Shown here piece after piece: positions 1 through 8,051 of a DNA stretch of 64,000 nt (positions within the stretch are counted from its first letter, which is position 1; each line of letters starts with the position of its first letter). Made by a program: the position numbers and the translations under genes. The DNA is taken from assembly GCF_023502205.1 (NCBI RefSeq), contig NZ_JAMFLG010000003.1:62001-126000 (forward strand). Direction: 5' to 3'. The DNA is from Aquiflexum sp. TKW24L. Lineage in GTDB: Bacteria > Bacteroidota > Bacteroidia > Cytophagales > Cyclobacteriaceae. Below the pieces are notes generated by a model that had not been told where the DNA came from, made no database searches, and saw only the letters and a list, made by a program, of their open reading frames with translations.

Positions 1-1
1 C

Positions 2-676
2 AGTAAAAAAATCAATATTTATGATTTCAACCCCAAGGAATTCAAAGATACGGTTCAGATAAAATTATTTGATCCTTTTTTTGGAACTGATTGGAAAATG
101 CCTTTAGATGAAACCCGAATCACATCCGAATTTGGATTTAGGAGGTACCGTTGGCATCATGGAACTGACCTTAAGCTGAATATCGGAGATCCTGTGTATA
201 GTTCTTTTGATGGAATCGTTAGGATTAAATCTTATGATAGAAATGGTTATGGCTACTATGTCGTAGTCAGACATAAAAATGGACTAGAGACTCTTTATGG
301 GCATTTATCCAAATTCAGGGTTGAAATAGGGCAGGAGGTAAAAGCAGGAGAATTAATAGGTTTGGGAGGGAGTACAGGGAGAAGTTCAGGCCCGCATCTT
401 CATTATGAGATCAGGTATCAAGGCTTGTCCATCAATCCAACCGAGGTTTTTGATTTCAATCTGGGTAGCATCAAAGGGCAATATTATGACATTACCTCAT
501 CAAGTTTTGATCATGTGATCAAAACCCAACAGGCTGCATACCACAGGGTTCGAAGTGGCGAGACATTAAGTTCTATTGCCAGAAGATATGGAGTGAGAGT
601 CAGTACACTGACCAGATTGAATGGGATTTCTGCCAATTCAGTCCTGAAGGTTGGGAGAAATTTACGTGTAAAATAG
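2..676 (+). CDS. M23 family metallopeptidase with C-terminal LysM (5' partial)
   Basis: The open frame runs in from the left edge without a stop, so the start lies outside the window; the ATG at 98 is probably internal. The visible part has an M23 (lysostaphin/LytM-type) endopeptidase domain with HHGTD near nt 155-169 and the GPHLHYE metal/active-site motif near nt 390-410, which in this family bind zinc and cleave peptide cross-links of peptidoglycan. A single LysM repeat (about nt 540-673, pattern V-x-SGETL-x-x-IA-x-x-YGV ending in N-x-I) would hold it to the cell wall. A role in wall remodelling or division is inferred from the family. The upstream residues resemble a linker, so a signal peptide or coiled coil may lie outside the window. 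Confidence 0.9.
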   Translation, partial: SKKINIYDFNPKEFKDTVQIKLFDPFFGTDWKMPLDETRITSEFGFRRYRWHHGTDLKLNIGDPVYSSFDGIVRIKSYDRNGYGYYVVVRHKNGLETLYGHLSKFRVEIGQEVKAGELIGLGGSTGRSSGPHLHYEIRYQGLSINPTEVFDFNLGSIKGQYYDITSSSFDHVIKTQQAAYHRVRSGETLSSIARRYGVRVSTLTRLNGISANSVLKVGRNLRVK

Positions 677-713
677 TCTGATACTTCATTTTGAAATTCC
701 TTAAATAATACCT

Positions 714-1430
714 ATGAAACTTGATATTCTAGTTGTTGCCGCCCATCCCGATGATGCTGAGTTGGCTTGTTCAGGCACGATTGCAGCGCAAATCGCTAAA
801 GGTTACACGGTGGGAATTCTTGATCTCACCCAAGGTGAAATGGGAACAAGGGGAACACCCGAAATCCGATTGCAGGAATCTGAGGCGGCTTCGAAAATAT
901 TAGGGATTGCTACAAGGGAAAACCTTGGTTTCAAAGATATTTTTTTCAAAGATGATGACAGCCATCGTATGGAAATAATAAAGATCATCAGAAAATATCG
1001 TCCTGAAATTGTATTGGCAAATGCCGTGTCTGACAGGCATCCAGACCATGGTAAAGGTGCTTCTTTGGTTTCTAATTCCTGTTTTATGGGTGGTTTAAGA
1101 AAAATAGAGACTACTTTGGAAGGTACCATTCAAGATCCTTGGAGACCAAAATATGTTTACCATTATATCCAAAACAATTATATCAAACCGGATTTTGTTG
1201 TTGATATCACTGAGTTTTGGGATAAAAAAATTGAAAGTATCAAAGCATTCAGATCTCAGTTTTTTGATCCCAACAATAAGGAGCCACAAAGTTTTATATC
1301 ATCAGCAGAATTTTTGGATTTTATAGAAGCCCGTTCAAGGGAATTTGGACACAGTATTATGGTCAAATATGGTGAGGGATTTACTATTGAAAGAACTTTG
1401 GGTGTCACTGATTTATTTGATCTCAAATAA
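714..1430 (+). CDS. bshB1: Bacillithiol biosynthesis deacetylase BshB1
   Basis: A 238-residue PIG-L/LmbE-family zinc deacetylase. The N-terminal metal motif AHPDDAE is at residues 10-16 (H11, D13, D14), followed by the BshB1-like stretches LTQGEMGTRGTPEIR and NLGFKD, and by a second histidine motif DRHPDHGKG near residues 107-115. BshB1 removes the acetyl group from GlcNAc-malate, the second step in making the thiol bacillithiol, which many Bacteroidota use in place of glutathione. It is a cytosolic enzyme. The gene follows the M23 gene by 37 nt and converges on pdxH. Length matches the family. A different LmbE-type deacetylase is possible but the motif context favours BshB1. Confidence 0.9.
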   Translation: MKLDILVVAAHPDDAELACSGTIAAQIAKGYTVGILDLTQGEMGTRGTPEIRLQESEAASKILGIATRENLGFKDIFFKDDDSHRMEIIKIIRKYRPEIVLANAVSDRHPDHGKGASLVSNSCFMGGLRKIETTLEGTIQDPWRPKYVYHYIQNNYIKPDFVVDITEFWDKKIESIKAFRSQFFDPNNKEPQSFISSAEFLDFIEARSREFGHSIMVKYGEGFTIERTLGVTDLFDLK

Positions 1431-1437
1431 ATCAGTG
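1406..1437. other. Perfect 15-bp inverted repeat between convergent genes
   Basis: Two 15-nt arms (1406-1420 and 1423-1437) are perfectly complementary around a 2-nt centre and overlap the stop codon of bshB1. There is no run of T on either side, so it is not a standard intrinsic terminator. It may stop or stabilise both convergent transcripts (bshB1 and pdxH). Confidence 0.6.
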
Positions 1438-1452
1438 GAATAACCCCAATCC

Positions 1453-2088
1453 TCAAGGTGCAAGTCTTTCGATTTTCCATACACTATCAGCTGACTTCTG
1501 ATAGTGAATCCGGTCATGAAGCCTGCTTGACCTACCTTGCCAAAATTCAACTTCTTCGGGGATTAGCCTATATCCACCCCAATGTTCAGGCCTTGTAATC
1601 GACTCTTGACTGATTTTTTGGAGTAATTCTGACTCCTTTTCCTCAAGATAGGCCCTGTCTCGAATCACCGTGCTTTGAGGCGAGACCCATGCACCGATCT
1701 GACTTGCAAAAGGTCTTGAAAAAAAGTATTCGTCAGATTCTTGTGAAGAAATTTTGGAAACCTTACCCATAAATCTCACTTGCCTTTCCAAAACGGGCCA
1801 AAAAAAAGTGATTGCCGCAAAAGGATTTTGCTCAAGTTCATTTCCTTTGGCACTATTGTAATTGGTAAAAAATACCAATCCGGTATCCACGTCCTTCAAA
1901 AGTACAATTCGGGAATTGGGCCTTCCATCGGGTCGAACTGTTGATAGATTCATTGCATTCCATTCATCAACCTTGGATTGGTGCGCTTCTTCGACCCATA
2001 TTTTAAATTGATCAATCGGTGACTCATTTACATCTTTTTCATCTAGGGATTTAAGCGTGTAATCAATACGGATATCTGCCAGTTTCAT
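1453..2088 (-). CDS. pdxH: Pyridoxamine 5'-phosphate oxidase
   Basis: A 211-residue FMN-dependent oxidase of the PdxH family, normal in length. It oxidises pyridoxamine or pyridoxine phosphate to pyridoxal 5'-phosphate in the cytosol. Visible family stretches are ARPDGRPNSR-like (VRPDGRPNSRIVLLK near residues 51-65), FFTNYNSAKG, AITFFWPVLERQVR, SRPFASQIGAWVSPQS and the C-terminal EFWQGRSSRLHDR with the R-x-x-RLHDR substrate-binding end, and the chain stops in the usual ERLAP tail. It stands alone on the minus strand, convergent with bshB1. Confidence 0.95.
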   Translation of the reverse strand: MKLADIRIDYTLKSLDEKDVNESPIDQFKIWVEEAHQSKVDEWNAMNLSTVRPDGRPNSRIVLLKDVDTGLVFFTNYNSAKGNELEQNPFAAITFFWPVLERQVRFMGKVSKISSQESDEYFFSRPFASQIGAWVSPQSTVIRDRAYLEEKESELLQKISQESITRPEHWGGYRLIPEEVEFWQGRSSRLHDRIHYQKSADSVWKIERLAP

Positions 2089-2177
2089 GTGATTTTAATT
2101 TTTCTTCTAAAATTACCATACTTATTGCATTTATAAAATTTAGACATAACTTAAGAAAATTATCAGACACATTTTTT

Positions 2178-2747
2178 ATGAGCCAAAGCTTCAAAAAAAC
2201 GCCATTAGCAGGTCAGCTATTGATATCTGAACCTTTTTTACAGGATGAAAATTTTGTGAGGTCTGTGATTCTCATATGTGAAAACAATGAAAAAGGATCA
2301 TTTGGTCTTGTCTTGAATAAATTATCAATTTTGAAGATCAGTGAACTGGTGGAAGATTTGTTTTTTCTTGACCTAGATGTCTATGTTGGTGGTCCTGTTG
2401 AGCAGAATACTCTGCATTTTGTTTATTCAGGAGAGCAAGCCATTTCAGGTAGTATTCAGCTTGGTGATGATCTTTGGTGGGGCGGGGATTTTGAAGCCCT
2501 TATTTTAAAGCTTAAAAGTGGTGAGCTTAACAATGATAATATACGCTTTTTTATCGGTTATTCAGGTTGGACCGAAGGTCAACTTGATGAGGAATTGGAA
2601 GAGAAGACATGGATAGTGTGTGAAAAAATTGAAACTGATCATATTTTCAATGATTCTCCCGTCGAATTATGGCGCAACATTCTTAAAAACATGGGAGGTG
2701 AATTCCAACTGTTGGCAAATTATCCAATTGATCCGAGGCTAAATTGA
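2178..2747 (+). CDS. YqgE/AlgH family protein
   Basis: A 189-residue cytosolic protein with the N-terminal pattern GQLLISEPFLQDENFVRSV, then GSFGLVLNK, YVGGPVE and FIGYSGWTEGQLDEEL, all hallmarks of the YqgE/AlgH (DUF179) family. The biochemical function of this family is not established; in some proteobacteria it has been linked to alginate regulation. It is transcribed away from pdxH and is followed after 54 nt by the DUF349 gene. Length is normal. Confidence 0.92.
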   Translation: MSQSFKKTPLAGQLLISEPFLQDENFVRSVILICENNEKGSFGLVLNKLSILKISELVEDLFFLDLDVYVGGPVEQNTLHFVYSGEQAISGSIQLGDDLWWGGDFEALILKLKSGELNNDNIRFFIGYSGWTEGQLDEELEEKTWIVCEKIETDHIFNDSPVELWRNILKNMGGEFQLLANYPIDPRLN

Positions 2748-2801
2748 TCCAATTTTATTACTTTTGTTCTAGACGTCCTGCAAAAAAGTATCAGTTTTAT
2801 T

Positions 2802-4655
2802 ATGAGCAATGAAAAAGAAGTGTCTGAAGAAGACAAGGTGACCCAAACCAATGAAGCAATTCAAGAAGTTCAGGGTAGTGTAATTGAAAGTGAAAAAGTT
2901 TCAGAACCTGAAGTGGTCGAACATGATCATGAAGAAGAAATATCAGAATCAGTCGATTATTCAAATTTTTCCAAAAAAGAACTTTTAGCTTCTTTAAAGC
3001 AACTTTTGGAAACAGGAAAATACCTAAAAATAGACAGTCAGGTAATAGAAATAAAGTCCCATTTCGACGAGATATTTCATAAGGAAAAAGGAGCTGCTTT
3101 GGAGGATTTCACCAAAAACGGGGGATCAGCTGATGATTTTGAATATAGGCCTTCAGAAGAAGACAGGTCACTGTTTGCTGCCTTTAATGAATTCAGAGAA
3201 AAAAAATCAGAATTCCTGAAAGAGCAGGAAAAAAATAAGGAGAAAAACCTTCTAGCCAAAAATGCAATTCTGGACAAACTCAGGGAACTTGTAGATAGCG
3301 AAGAGACCACCCACAGCATCAATACCATAAAGCATATCCAAGAGGAATGGAAAAAAATCGGGCCCGTTCCTGCTTCCCAAAATAGAAACCTTTGGGCATC
3401 TTTTAACGCACTGATGGATAGATTTTATGACAATAGAAGCATTTATTTTGAGTTAAAAGAGCTTGATAGAAAGAAAAATCTGGAACAAAAATTAGAAATC
3501 TGCGAAAAAGCAGAAGGCTTGGTAGGTATGCCGGATTTGAAGGATGCCATCAAAATTCTAAATGATCTCCATGAGGAATTTAAGCACATGGGTCCTGTCC
3601 CAAGAGACGATCAAGAGACGTTATGGAGTCGCTTTAAAATCGCTTCTGATGCTGTTTATTCCAGAAGGAAGGAGTTTTATGATGGTCAAAAAGAAGGACT
3701 AAAAGAAAACTTCCTAAAGAAGGATGCCTTGATCAAAAAATTGGAGATTGACTCAGATTATAAAGGCTCAAAAATAAAGGATTGGAACACCAAGACAAAA
3801 GAAATTTTGGCTTTGCAAAAAGAATGGGAAGCCATCGGCCCTGTTCCAAGAGAAAACGGAAAAGAGATAAACAAGCAATTTTGGGGATTATTCAAGCACT
3901 TCTTCCAAAGCAAAAACCATTTTTTTAAGGAACTTGACGAAATCCGTCAGACCAATAAGAACAAAGCAGAAGAACTGATTGCAAAAGCAGAATCCCTGAA
4001 AGAAAACACAGATTGGCAGCAGACTGCTGGTCAAATGATTTCCCTTCAGCAGGATTGGAAGCAAATAGGACCTACACCTGAAAAGGTTAGGGATGACCTT
4101 TACCAAAGATTCAAGACTGCCTGTGATGCCTTCTTCGAAAACAGAAGAAATTCCAACAAACAGGTTAATAAAGAATTTGAACAAAACCTGCAAGCCAAGG
4201 AAGATCTCATCAAAAAAATCAAAGAGGAAGCCAAAGGAACTGGTCTTTCTGAAAGTGTACTTCAAGAGTATATCGCTAGGTTCAATTCATTGGGGTTTGT
4301 TCCAAGGAAAAACATGAAAGAAATCGTCCACAAGTTTAATGAGGCTGTAGATGAATATGTGAAAAACCTTGGTTTTGGCGGAGGAGAGAAAGATGATTTC
4401 TTGTTTAGGCTCAACTTGAACAAACTTCAGTCAGATCCAAACAGTAACCGTGTACTCAACAAAAAAGAACACGGGATTAGGAAGCAAATCACTGACTTGG
4501 AAAACAATGTGACTTTGTGGAAAAATAATATTGAGTTTTTTGCTTCCTCAAAGACTGCAGATAAGCTCAAAATCCAGTTTGAAGACAAAATCCAAAAGGC
4601 TGAGAGTGAAATTGAGAAGTTGAAGAAAAAACTGACTATCCTGAAGGAATTTTAA
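2802..4655 (+). CDS. DUF349 repeat protein
   Basis: A 617-residue, highly charged, mostly helical protein. Residues 1-60 are acidic and low in complexity. After that come about five to six copies of the DUF349 repeat, recognisable by W-K-x-IGPVP or close variants (for example around residues 184, 264, 346, 420 and 498) followed by LW-x-x-F and F-x-x-R. It ends in a long coiled coil (about 545-617). Proteins of this kind are almost universal in Bacteroidota; the function is unknown. No signal peptide is seen. A TACTTTTG hexamer-like -7 element lies 35 nt upstream of the ATG (2760-2767), and a strong terminator follows. Confidence 0.9.
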   Translation: MSNEKEVSEEDKVTQTNEAIQEVQGSVIESEKVSEPEVVEHDHEEEISESVDYSNFSKKELLASLKQLLETGKYLKIDSQVIEIKSHFDEIFHKEKGAALEDFTKNGGSADDFEYRPSEEDRSLFAAFNEFREKKSEFLKEQEKNKEKNLLAKNAILDKLRELVDSEETTHSINTIKHIQEEWKKIGPVPASQNRNLWASFNALMDRFYDNRSIYFELKELDRKKNLEQKLEICEKAEGLVGMPDLKDAIKILNDLHEEFKHMGPVPRDDQETLWSRFKIASDAVYSRRKEFYDGQKEGLKENFLKKDALIKKLEIDSDYKGSKIKDWNTKTKEILALQKEWEAIGPVPRENGKEINKQFWGLFKHFFQSKNHFFKELDEIRQTNKNKAEELIAKAESLKENTDWQQTAGQMISLQQDWKQIGPTPEKVRDDLYQRFKTACDAFFENRRNSNKQVNKEFEQNLQAKEDLIKKIKEEAKGTGLSESVLQEYIARFNSLGFVPRKNMKEIVHKFNEAVDEYVKNLGFGGGEKDDFLFRLNLNKLQSDPNSNRVLNKKEHGIRKQITDLENNVTLWKNNIEFFASSKTADKLKIQFEDKIQKAESEIEKLKKKLTILKEF

Positions 4656-4664
4656 TTCACTCAG

Positions 4665-4700
4665 AAATAAGGAGATAAGTTTTATCTCCTTATTTTTTTT
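4665..4700 (+). terminator. Intrinsic terminator after the DUF349 gene
   Basis: A 14-bp stem (4665-4678 with 4682-4695) of the form AAATAAGGAGATAA and its complement, followed by a run of eight T. It starts 9 nt after the stop codon. Confidence 0.85.
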
Positions 4701-4708
4701 AAAATCTT

Positions 4709-4739
4709 TTTGCAGGAATGCATGATACGGCTATATTTG
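4709..4739 (+). promoter_or_regulatory. Bacteroidota-type promoter for tRNA-Thr
   Basis: TTTG at 4709-4712, a 19-nt spacer and TATATTTG at 4732-4739 match the Bacteroidota consensus TTTG-N19-TAnnTTTG exactly. Transcription should begin near 4746, giving a leader of about 93 nt before the intact tRNA; that leader contains the broken 5' tRNA half. Confidence 0.75.
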
Positions 4740-4792
4740 CACCACGATTTCAGACAACGGTCTATTTCGAATTACAAACCTTCTTTATAATC

Positions 4793-4830
4793 GCCTCCTT
4801 ATCCCGATAGCTATCGGGATGGTAGAGCAA
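4793..4830 (+). pseudogene. tRNA-Thr 5'-half remnant, interrupted by a palindrome
   Basis: The stretch GCCTCCTTA (4793-4801) and TGGTAGAGCAA (4820-4830) are identical to positions 4839-4847 and 4855-4865 of the intact tRNA-Thr just downstream. The seven bases GCTCAGC of the D-arm are replaced by an 18-nt palindrome. The copy ends just before the anticodon arm. It cannot fold as a tRNA alone; its 3' counterpart lies at 5261-5319. Confidence 0.75.
4802..4819. repeat. 18-nt palindrome, copy 1
   Basis: TCCCGATAGCTATCGGGA is perfectly self-complementary. It sits in the D-arm position of the broken 5' tRNA half. A near-identical copy occurs at 5283-5301. Confidence 0.85.
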
Positions 4831-4838
4831 ATGAAAAT

Positions 4839-4911
<73 letters not shown>

Positions 4912-4912
4912 C

Positions 4913-4939
4913 AAAAGGCAACAGCAATGTTGCCTTTTT
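4913..4939 (+). terminator. Intrinsic terminator after tRNA-Thr
   Basis: GGCAACA (4917-4923) pairs with TGTTGCC (4928-4934) around a 4-nt loop, with A bases before and five T after. It begins right after the tRNA and overlaps the region upstream of the GIY-YIG start, so that gene probably needs its own promoter or read-through. Confidence 0.85.
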
Positions 4940-4962
4940 CTTTTTTATCAATTTTTGGTTTT

Positions 4963-5259
4963 ATGGGAAAATTTTGTGTTTACATCCTTTATTCCAAGGT
5001 CATTGACCAATATTACATTGGTTACACTGAGAATTTGGAAACTAGACTTGATCAGCACAACCAACATATTTTCCAAGGTGCCTTTACAAAAAAGGCCGAA
5101 GATTGGGAGGTTTTTCATATAATTGAATGCCAATCAATAGTACAAGCATTGAAAATTGAAAAACACATCAAAAACAATAGGTCAAGGAAGTATTTAGTGG
5201 ATTTGGCTAAGTATCCCCAAATTAGTCAAAAGCTCCTTGAAAAATATAGAGAACTGTAA
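4963..5259 (+). CDS. Small GIY-YIG nuclease domain protein
   Basis: A 98-residue single-domain protein of the UPF0213/YhbQ-like GIY-YIG group. The start chosen is the ATG at 4963, directly before FCVYILYS; an upstream ATG at 4927 would lie inside the tRNA terminator. The GIY-YIG core appears as VYILYS and YYIGYT (about residues 5-22), with the conserved Arg in LETRLDQHN and the Glu/Lys-rich helix ALKIEKHIKNN. Such domains cut DNA. No other domain is present, so target recognition is unclear. In Bacteroidota genomes such genes are often seen next to tRNA or rRNA genes. Here the gene lies between the intact tRNA-Thr and a broken tRNA-Thr 3' end, which suggests a link to tRNA-targeted mobility. 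Confidence 0.88.
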   Translation: MGKFCVYILYSKVIDQYYIGYTENLETRLDQHNQHIFQGAFTKKAEDWEVFHIIECQSIVQALKIEKHIKNNRSRKYLVDLAKYPQISQKLLEKYREL

Positions 5260-5260
5260 A

Positions 5261-5319
5261 ACTTGTAATCAGAAGGTAGCTGTCCGCGATAGCTATCGGG
5301 ACGATCCCGGCAGGGGGCT
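5261..5319 (+). pseudogene. tRNA-Thr 3'-half remnant, interrupted by a palindrome
   Basis: ACTTGTAATCAG (5261-5272) and CGATCCCGGCAGGGGGCT (5302-5319) match the anticodon loop and the T-loop-to-acceptor part of the intact tRNA-Thr, and the match continues as CAAAAGG into the terminator region. The GTT between the T-stem and T-loop is replaced by a 19-nt version of the palindrome also found in the 5' half. It begins one base after the stop of the GIY-YIG gene. Confidence 0.78.
5283..5301. repeat. 19-nt near-palindrome, copy 2
   Basis: Same sequence as the copy at 4802-4819 apart from one extra G after the first three bases. It interrupts the T-arm of the broken 3' tRNA half. Confidence 0.8.
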
Positions 5320-5320
5320 C

Positions 5321-5348
5321 AAAAGGGTAGTAATAGCTACCCTTTTTT
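5321..5348 (+). terminator. Intrinsic terminator after the tRNA 3' remnant
   Basis: GGGTAG (5325-5330) pairs with CTACCC (5337-5342), with A bases before and six T after. Layout is the same as the terminator of the intact tRNA, but the stem sequence differs. Confidence 0.8.
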
Positions 5349-5447
5349 CATTTCGGCCTATTTCAATTTTTTGTAGATAATTGATATATTGAATACTGGT
5401 AAAAAATCAGCCAAAAGTTTTTTCAATCCGCCAATTTCAAATCTGTC

Positions 5448-7028
5448 GTGCCTCAAAATCTTAAAACTCCTGGAATTTACATTGAAGAAAAAAATGCCTT
5501 TCCCGGTTCTGTCGTAGAAGTCGCGACTGCAATACCCGCATTTATCGGATATACCGAAAAGGCCTCTCGCAACGGTAAATCTCTTATAAATATCCCCACA
5601 AGGATTACCTCCTTTGCGGAATATGTAGAATTATTTGGAGGTGGCTTTAATCCATTATTCAAACTTGAAACACCACAAGACGGAGATCGAAGTAAGGTTA
5701 ATTTTGGAGATACTGAATTTGCTATAAAATATGCGGAGGACAACCATCTACTTTTTTATAACAGCATTAAACTGTTTTATGCCAATGGGGGAGGGACTTG
5801 CTATATAGTATCAGTGGGGACTTATGAGGGAAAAGATTCCCTAAAGATTAATAAGGATCAGCTTTTGGGTCATGGAAAGTATGAAAATGGTAAACCTATT
5901 GATGGGGGTTTGCGCTCATTGGAAAAAGAACAAGAACCTACTATGGTAGTTATACCGGAGGCGGTTTTATTGGGGGTGGAATGTTATGAGATTTACAGAG
6001 AGGTGTTGGCGCATTGTAATCACATGCAAAACAGAATCGGGATTTTTGACCTCTTTGATGGATATAAAAGCAGAGAGAAAGGATACGATCCGATAGATTT
6101 TTTTAGAGATAATATAGGTATAGATTTTTTGAGTTATGCGGCTGCCTATTATCCATGGCTTTATACCACAGTGGTCCAAAAAGGTGAAGTGAGTTTTAAA
6201 AACCTTGATCCTGAAATAGATTTGGAATCAATACTTCCTGAGTCAAATGCTCAAAAATTGATATTGGAATTTCCAAAAAATGAAGTTGATTTTAGAATTG
6301 CCTTTCAAAAGGAATTTCCCAATATTTCACAAATACCTGAGGTTGCTTTCAATGACTTTGTCAATCAGAAAAAAGACCACTTACACTTGGGCTTGATGGC
6401 AACAAGTCCAACGTATGCCTCGATTTTGGAAGAAATAAGGAGTATGATGAATTTATTGCCATCCGCTGCGGCTTTGGTAGGAGTATATACGATGGTGGAC
6501 AATAACAGAGGAGTTTGGAAATCTCCGGCAAATGTTTCCCTGAATGCCGTGATTAAGCCTGCTGTGGAGATATCCCATGAAGAGCAGGAGAACTTAAATG
6601 TACATGTCTCAGGAAAATCAATCAATGCGATCAGGACCTTTCCTGGAGTCGGAACTTTGGTATGGGGTGCAAGGACCCTCGATGGCAACAGCTTAGATTG
6701 GCGATATATCAATGTCAGGAGAACCATCATCATGGTCGAGCAATCAATCAAACTTGCACTCAGAGCTTATGTCTTTGAACCTAATGATGCCAATACTTGG
6801 ATTACGGTCAAGAGTATGATTGTCAGTTTCTTGACAGAAAAGTGGAAGCAAGGCGCATTGGCAGGAGCTTCGCCTGAGGATGCTTTTGATGTGCAGATCG
6901 GATTGGGAGTTACCATGACCGGGTTGGATATTCTCGAAGGTAATTTGCTGGTGTCAGTGAAATTAGCCATTGTCAGACCTGCGGAATTCATTGTGGTCAC
7001 TTTCCAACAACAAATGCAAAAACTCTAA
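5448..7028 (+). CDS. Contractile tail sheath protein (eCIS/phage-tail type)
   Basis: A 526-residue protein with the sheath N-terminus LKTPGIYIEE, then AIPAFIGYTE, and the conserved C-terminal sheath domain (about residues 350-526: VDNNRGVWKSPAN, AIRTFPGVGTLVWGART, WRYINVRRTIIMVEQSI, and a final VRPAEFIVV). Sheath subunits wrap the tube and contract to drive it into a target membrane. The start is GTG, nine bases before LKTP; no better ATG exists. The next two genes encode tube-type proteins. Length fits extracellular contractile injection system sheaths of Bacteroidota. No baseplate, spike, tape-measure or AAA ATPase gene follows, which is unusual. Confidence 0.92.
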   Translation: MPQNLKTPGIYIEEKNAFPGSVVEVATAIPAFIGYTEKASRNGKSLINIPTRITSFAEYVELFGGGFNPLFKLETPQDGDRSKVNFGDTEFAIKYAEDNHLLFYNSIKLFYANGGGTCYIVSVGTYEGKDSLKINKDQLLGHGKYENGKPIDGGLRSLEKEQEPTMVVIPEAVLLGVECYEIYREVLAHCNHMQNRIGIFDLFDGYKSREKGYDPIDFFRDNIGIDFLSYAAAYYPWLYTTVVQKGEVSFKNLDPEIDLESILPESNAQKLILEFPKNEVDFRIAFQKEFPNISQIPEVAFNDFVNQKKDHLHLGLMATSPTYASILEEIRSMMNLLPSAAALVGVYTMVDNNRGVWKSPANVSLNAVIKPAVEISHEEQENLNVHVSGKSINAIRTFPGVGTLVWGARTLDGNSLDWRYINVRRTIIMVEQSIKLALRAYVFEPNDANTWITVKSMIVSFLTEKWKQGALAGASPEDAFDVQIGLGVTMTGLDILEGNLLVSVKLAIVRPAEFIVVTFQQQMQKL

Positions 7029-7067
7029 ATAAAAAAGGTAACTTAAATAAAATTAATCCCATAAAAC

Positions 7068-7520
7068 ATGGCAGGAGAAGCACAAGATAGCGATTGGCCT
7101 TTACCCAAGTTTTACTTCAAAGTAGATTTGGGAAGTTCCACAGACGTTCCTTTTCAAGAAGTAAGCGGTCTGGAAGTGACTGCACAACCTAAAGAATACA
7201 GACACGGAAATAGCCCGGTATTCTCAACGATTAATATGCCCGGCATCGTCAAAAACAACAATGTGACGATGAAGAAGGGTGTATTTGTGAAGGACAATAA
7301 GTTCTTTGATTGGTACAATAAGATCAAAATGAACACTGTCGAACGTCAAAATGTCGTCATTAAATTATGTGACGAAGGAGGAAATCCGACGATGACATGG
7401 ACATTAGCCAATGCATGGCCTACAAAAATCAGTTCTACTGACATGAAGTCTGATGCCAATGAGGTGGCAGTGGAAACTATCGAGATTTCACATGAGGGTC
7501 TTACTATTGCTAACGGTTAA
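7068..7520 (+). CDS. Phage tail tube protein (gp19-like)
   Basis: A 150-residue protein of the conserved T4 gp19-like tail-tube family. Typical features are KFYFKVDLG near the start, VPFQEVSGLEV (residues 27-37), the KYRHGNSP-like loop, MKKGVF (about 67-72), FFDWYNKI, and ISHEGLT near the end. In contractile systems such subunits stack as hexameric rings to form the inner tube. It lies 39 nt after the sheath gene and 5 nt before a second tube-like gene, so the three are probably one transcript. Confidence 0.92.
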   Translation: MAGEAQDSDWPLPKFYFKVDLGSSTDVPFQEVSGLEVTAQPKEYRHGNSPVFSTINMPGIVKNNNVTMKKGVFVKDNKFFDWYNKIKMNTVERQNVVIKLCDEGGNPTMTWTLANAWPTKISSTDMKSDANEVAVETIEISHEGLTIANG

Positions 7521-7525
7521 TCAGA

Positions 7526-8017
7526 ATGGATACCTCAAGTTTCTTTACGCAAGGGTATGTACCACCAATTGCTTTCTATTTTGAAATAGTTTTTATAGGA
7601 AACGGAAACTCCAAGATGGACAGCAGTTTTCAGGAGGTTTCGGGATTGAAAGAGACGATTGAAACGACGGAAAAAAAGGAGGGCGGTGACAATGTCTTTG
7701 TCCACCAAATACCCAAATCGATCAATTATCAAGACATAGTCCTCAAAAGATGCCTTTCAAAAAGCGAAGATCTTGAAAAATGGTGTAGAGATACGATAGA
7801 GAATTTTGAATTTAAGCCTATGGAAATCAAATTGAGGTTATTATCCTCCAAATCAGAAGCAGTGGAAGGAGCCAATATTCCGATTCAGCTTGCGGCGTGG
7901 TCTTTTGAACAGGCATTTCCTATTTCTTGGGGTCTTGCAGCCGTAGGATCTGGAAAAAATGAATTTGCGATAGAGACCTTAACATTGAAGTATAGAAAGT
8001 TTATTAAAACCTTTTAG
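7526..8017 (+). CDS. Second phage tail tube-like protein
   Basis: A 163-residue protein of the same family: FYFEIVF, SSFQEVSGLKE (about residues 32-42), VLKRCLS, LEKWC and a terminal LTLKYRKF. In eCIS clusters one such paralog usually forms the tube body and another caps or starts the tube at the baseplate; which one this is cannot be told. It is the last gene of the cassette; the next gene is on the other strand 34 nt later. The typical downstream genes (LysM adaptor, VgrG-like spike, gp25, J-like baseplate, ATPase) are absent. Confidence 0.88.
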   Translation: MDTSSFFTQGYVPPIAFYFEIVFIGNGNSKMDSSFQEVSGLKETIETTEKKEGGDNVFVHQIPKSINYQDIVLKRCLSKSEDLEKWCRDTIENFEFKPMEIKLRLLSSKSEAVEGANIPIQLAAWSFEQAFPISWGLAAVGSGKNEFAIETLTLKYRKFIKTF

Positions 8018-8051
8018 ATTATTTTTCAAATTTTCGGATGAGCAAAAAACT

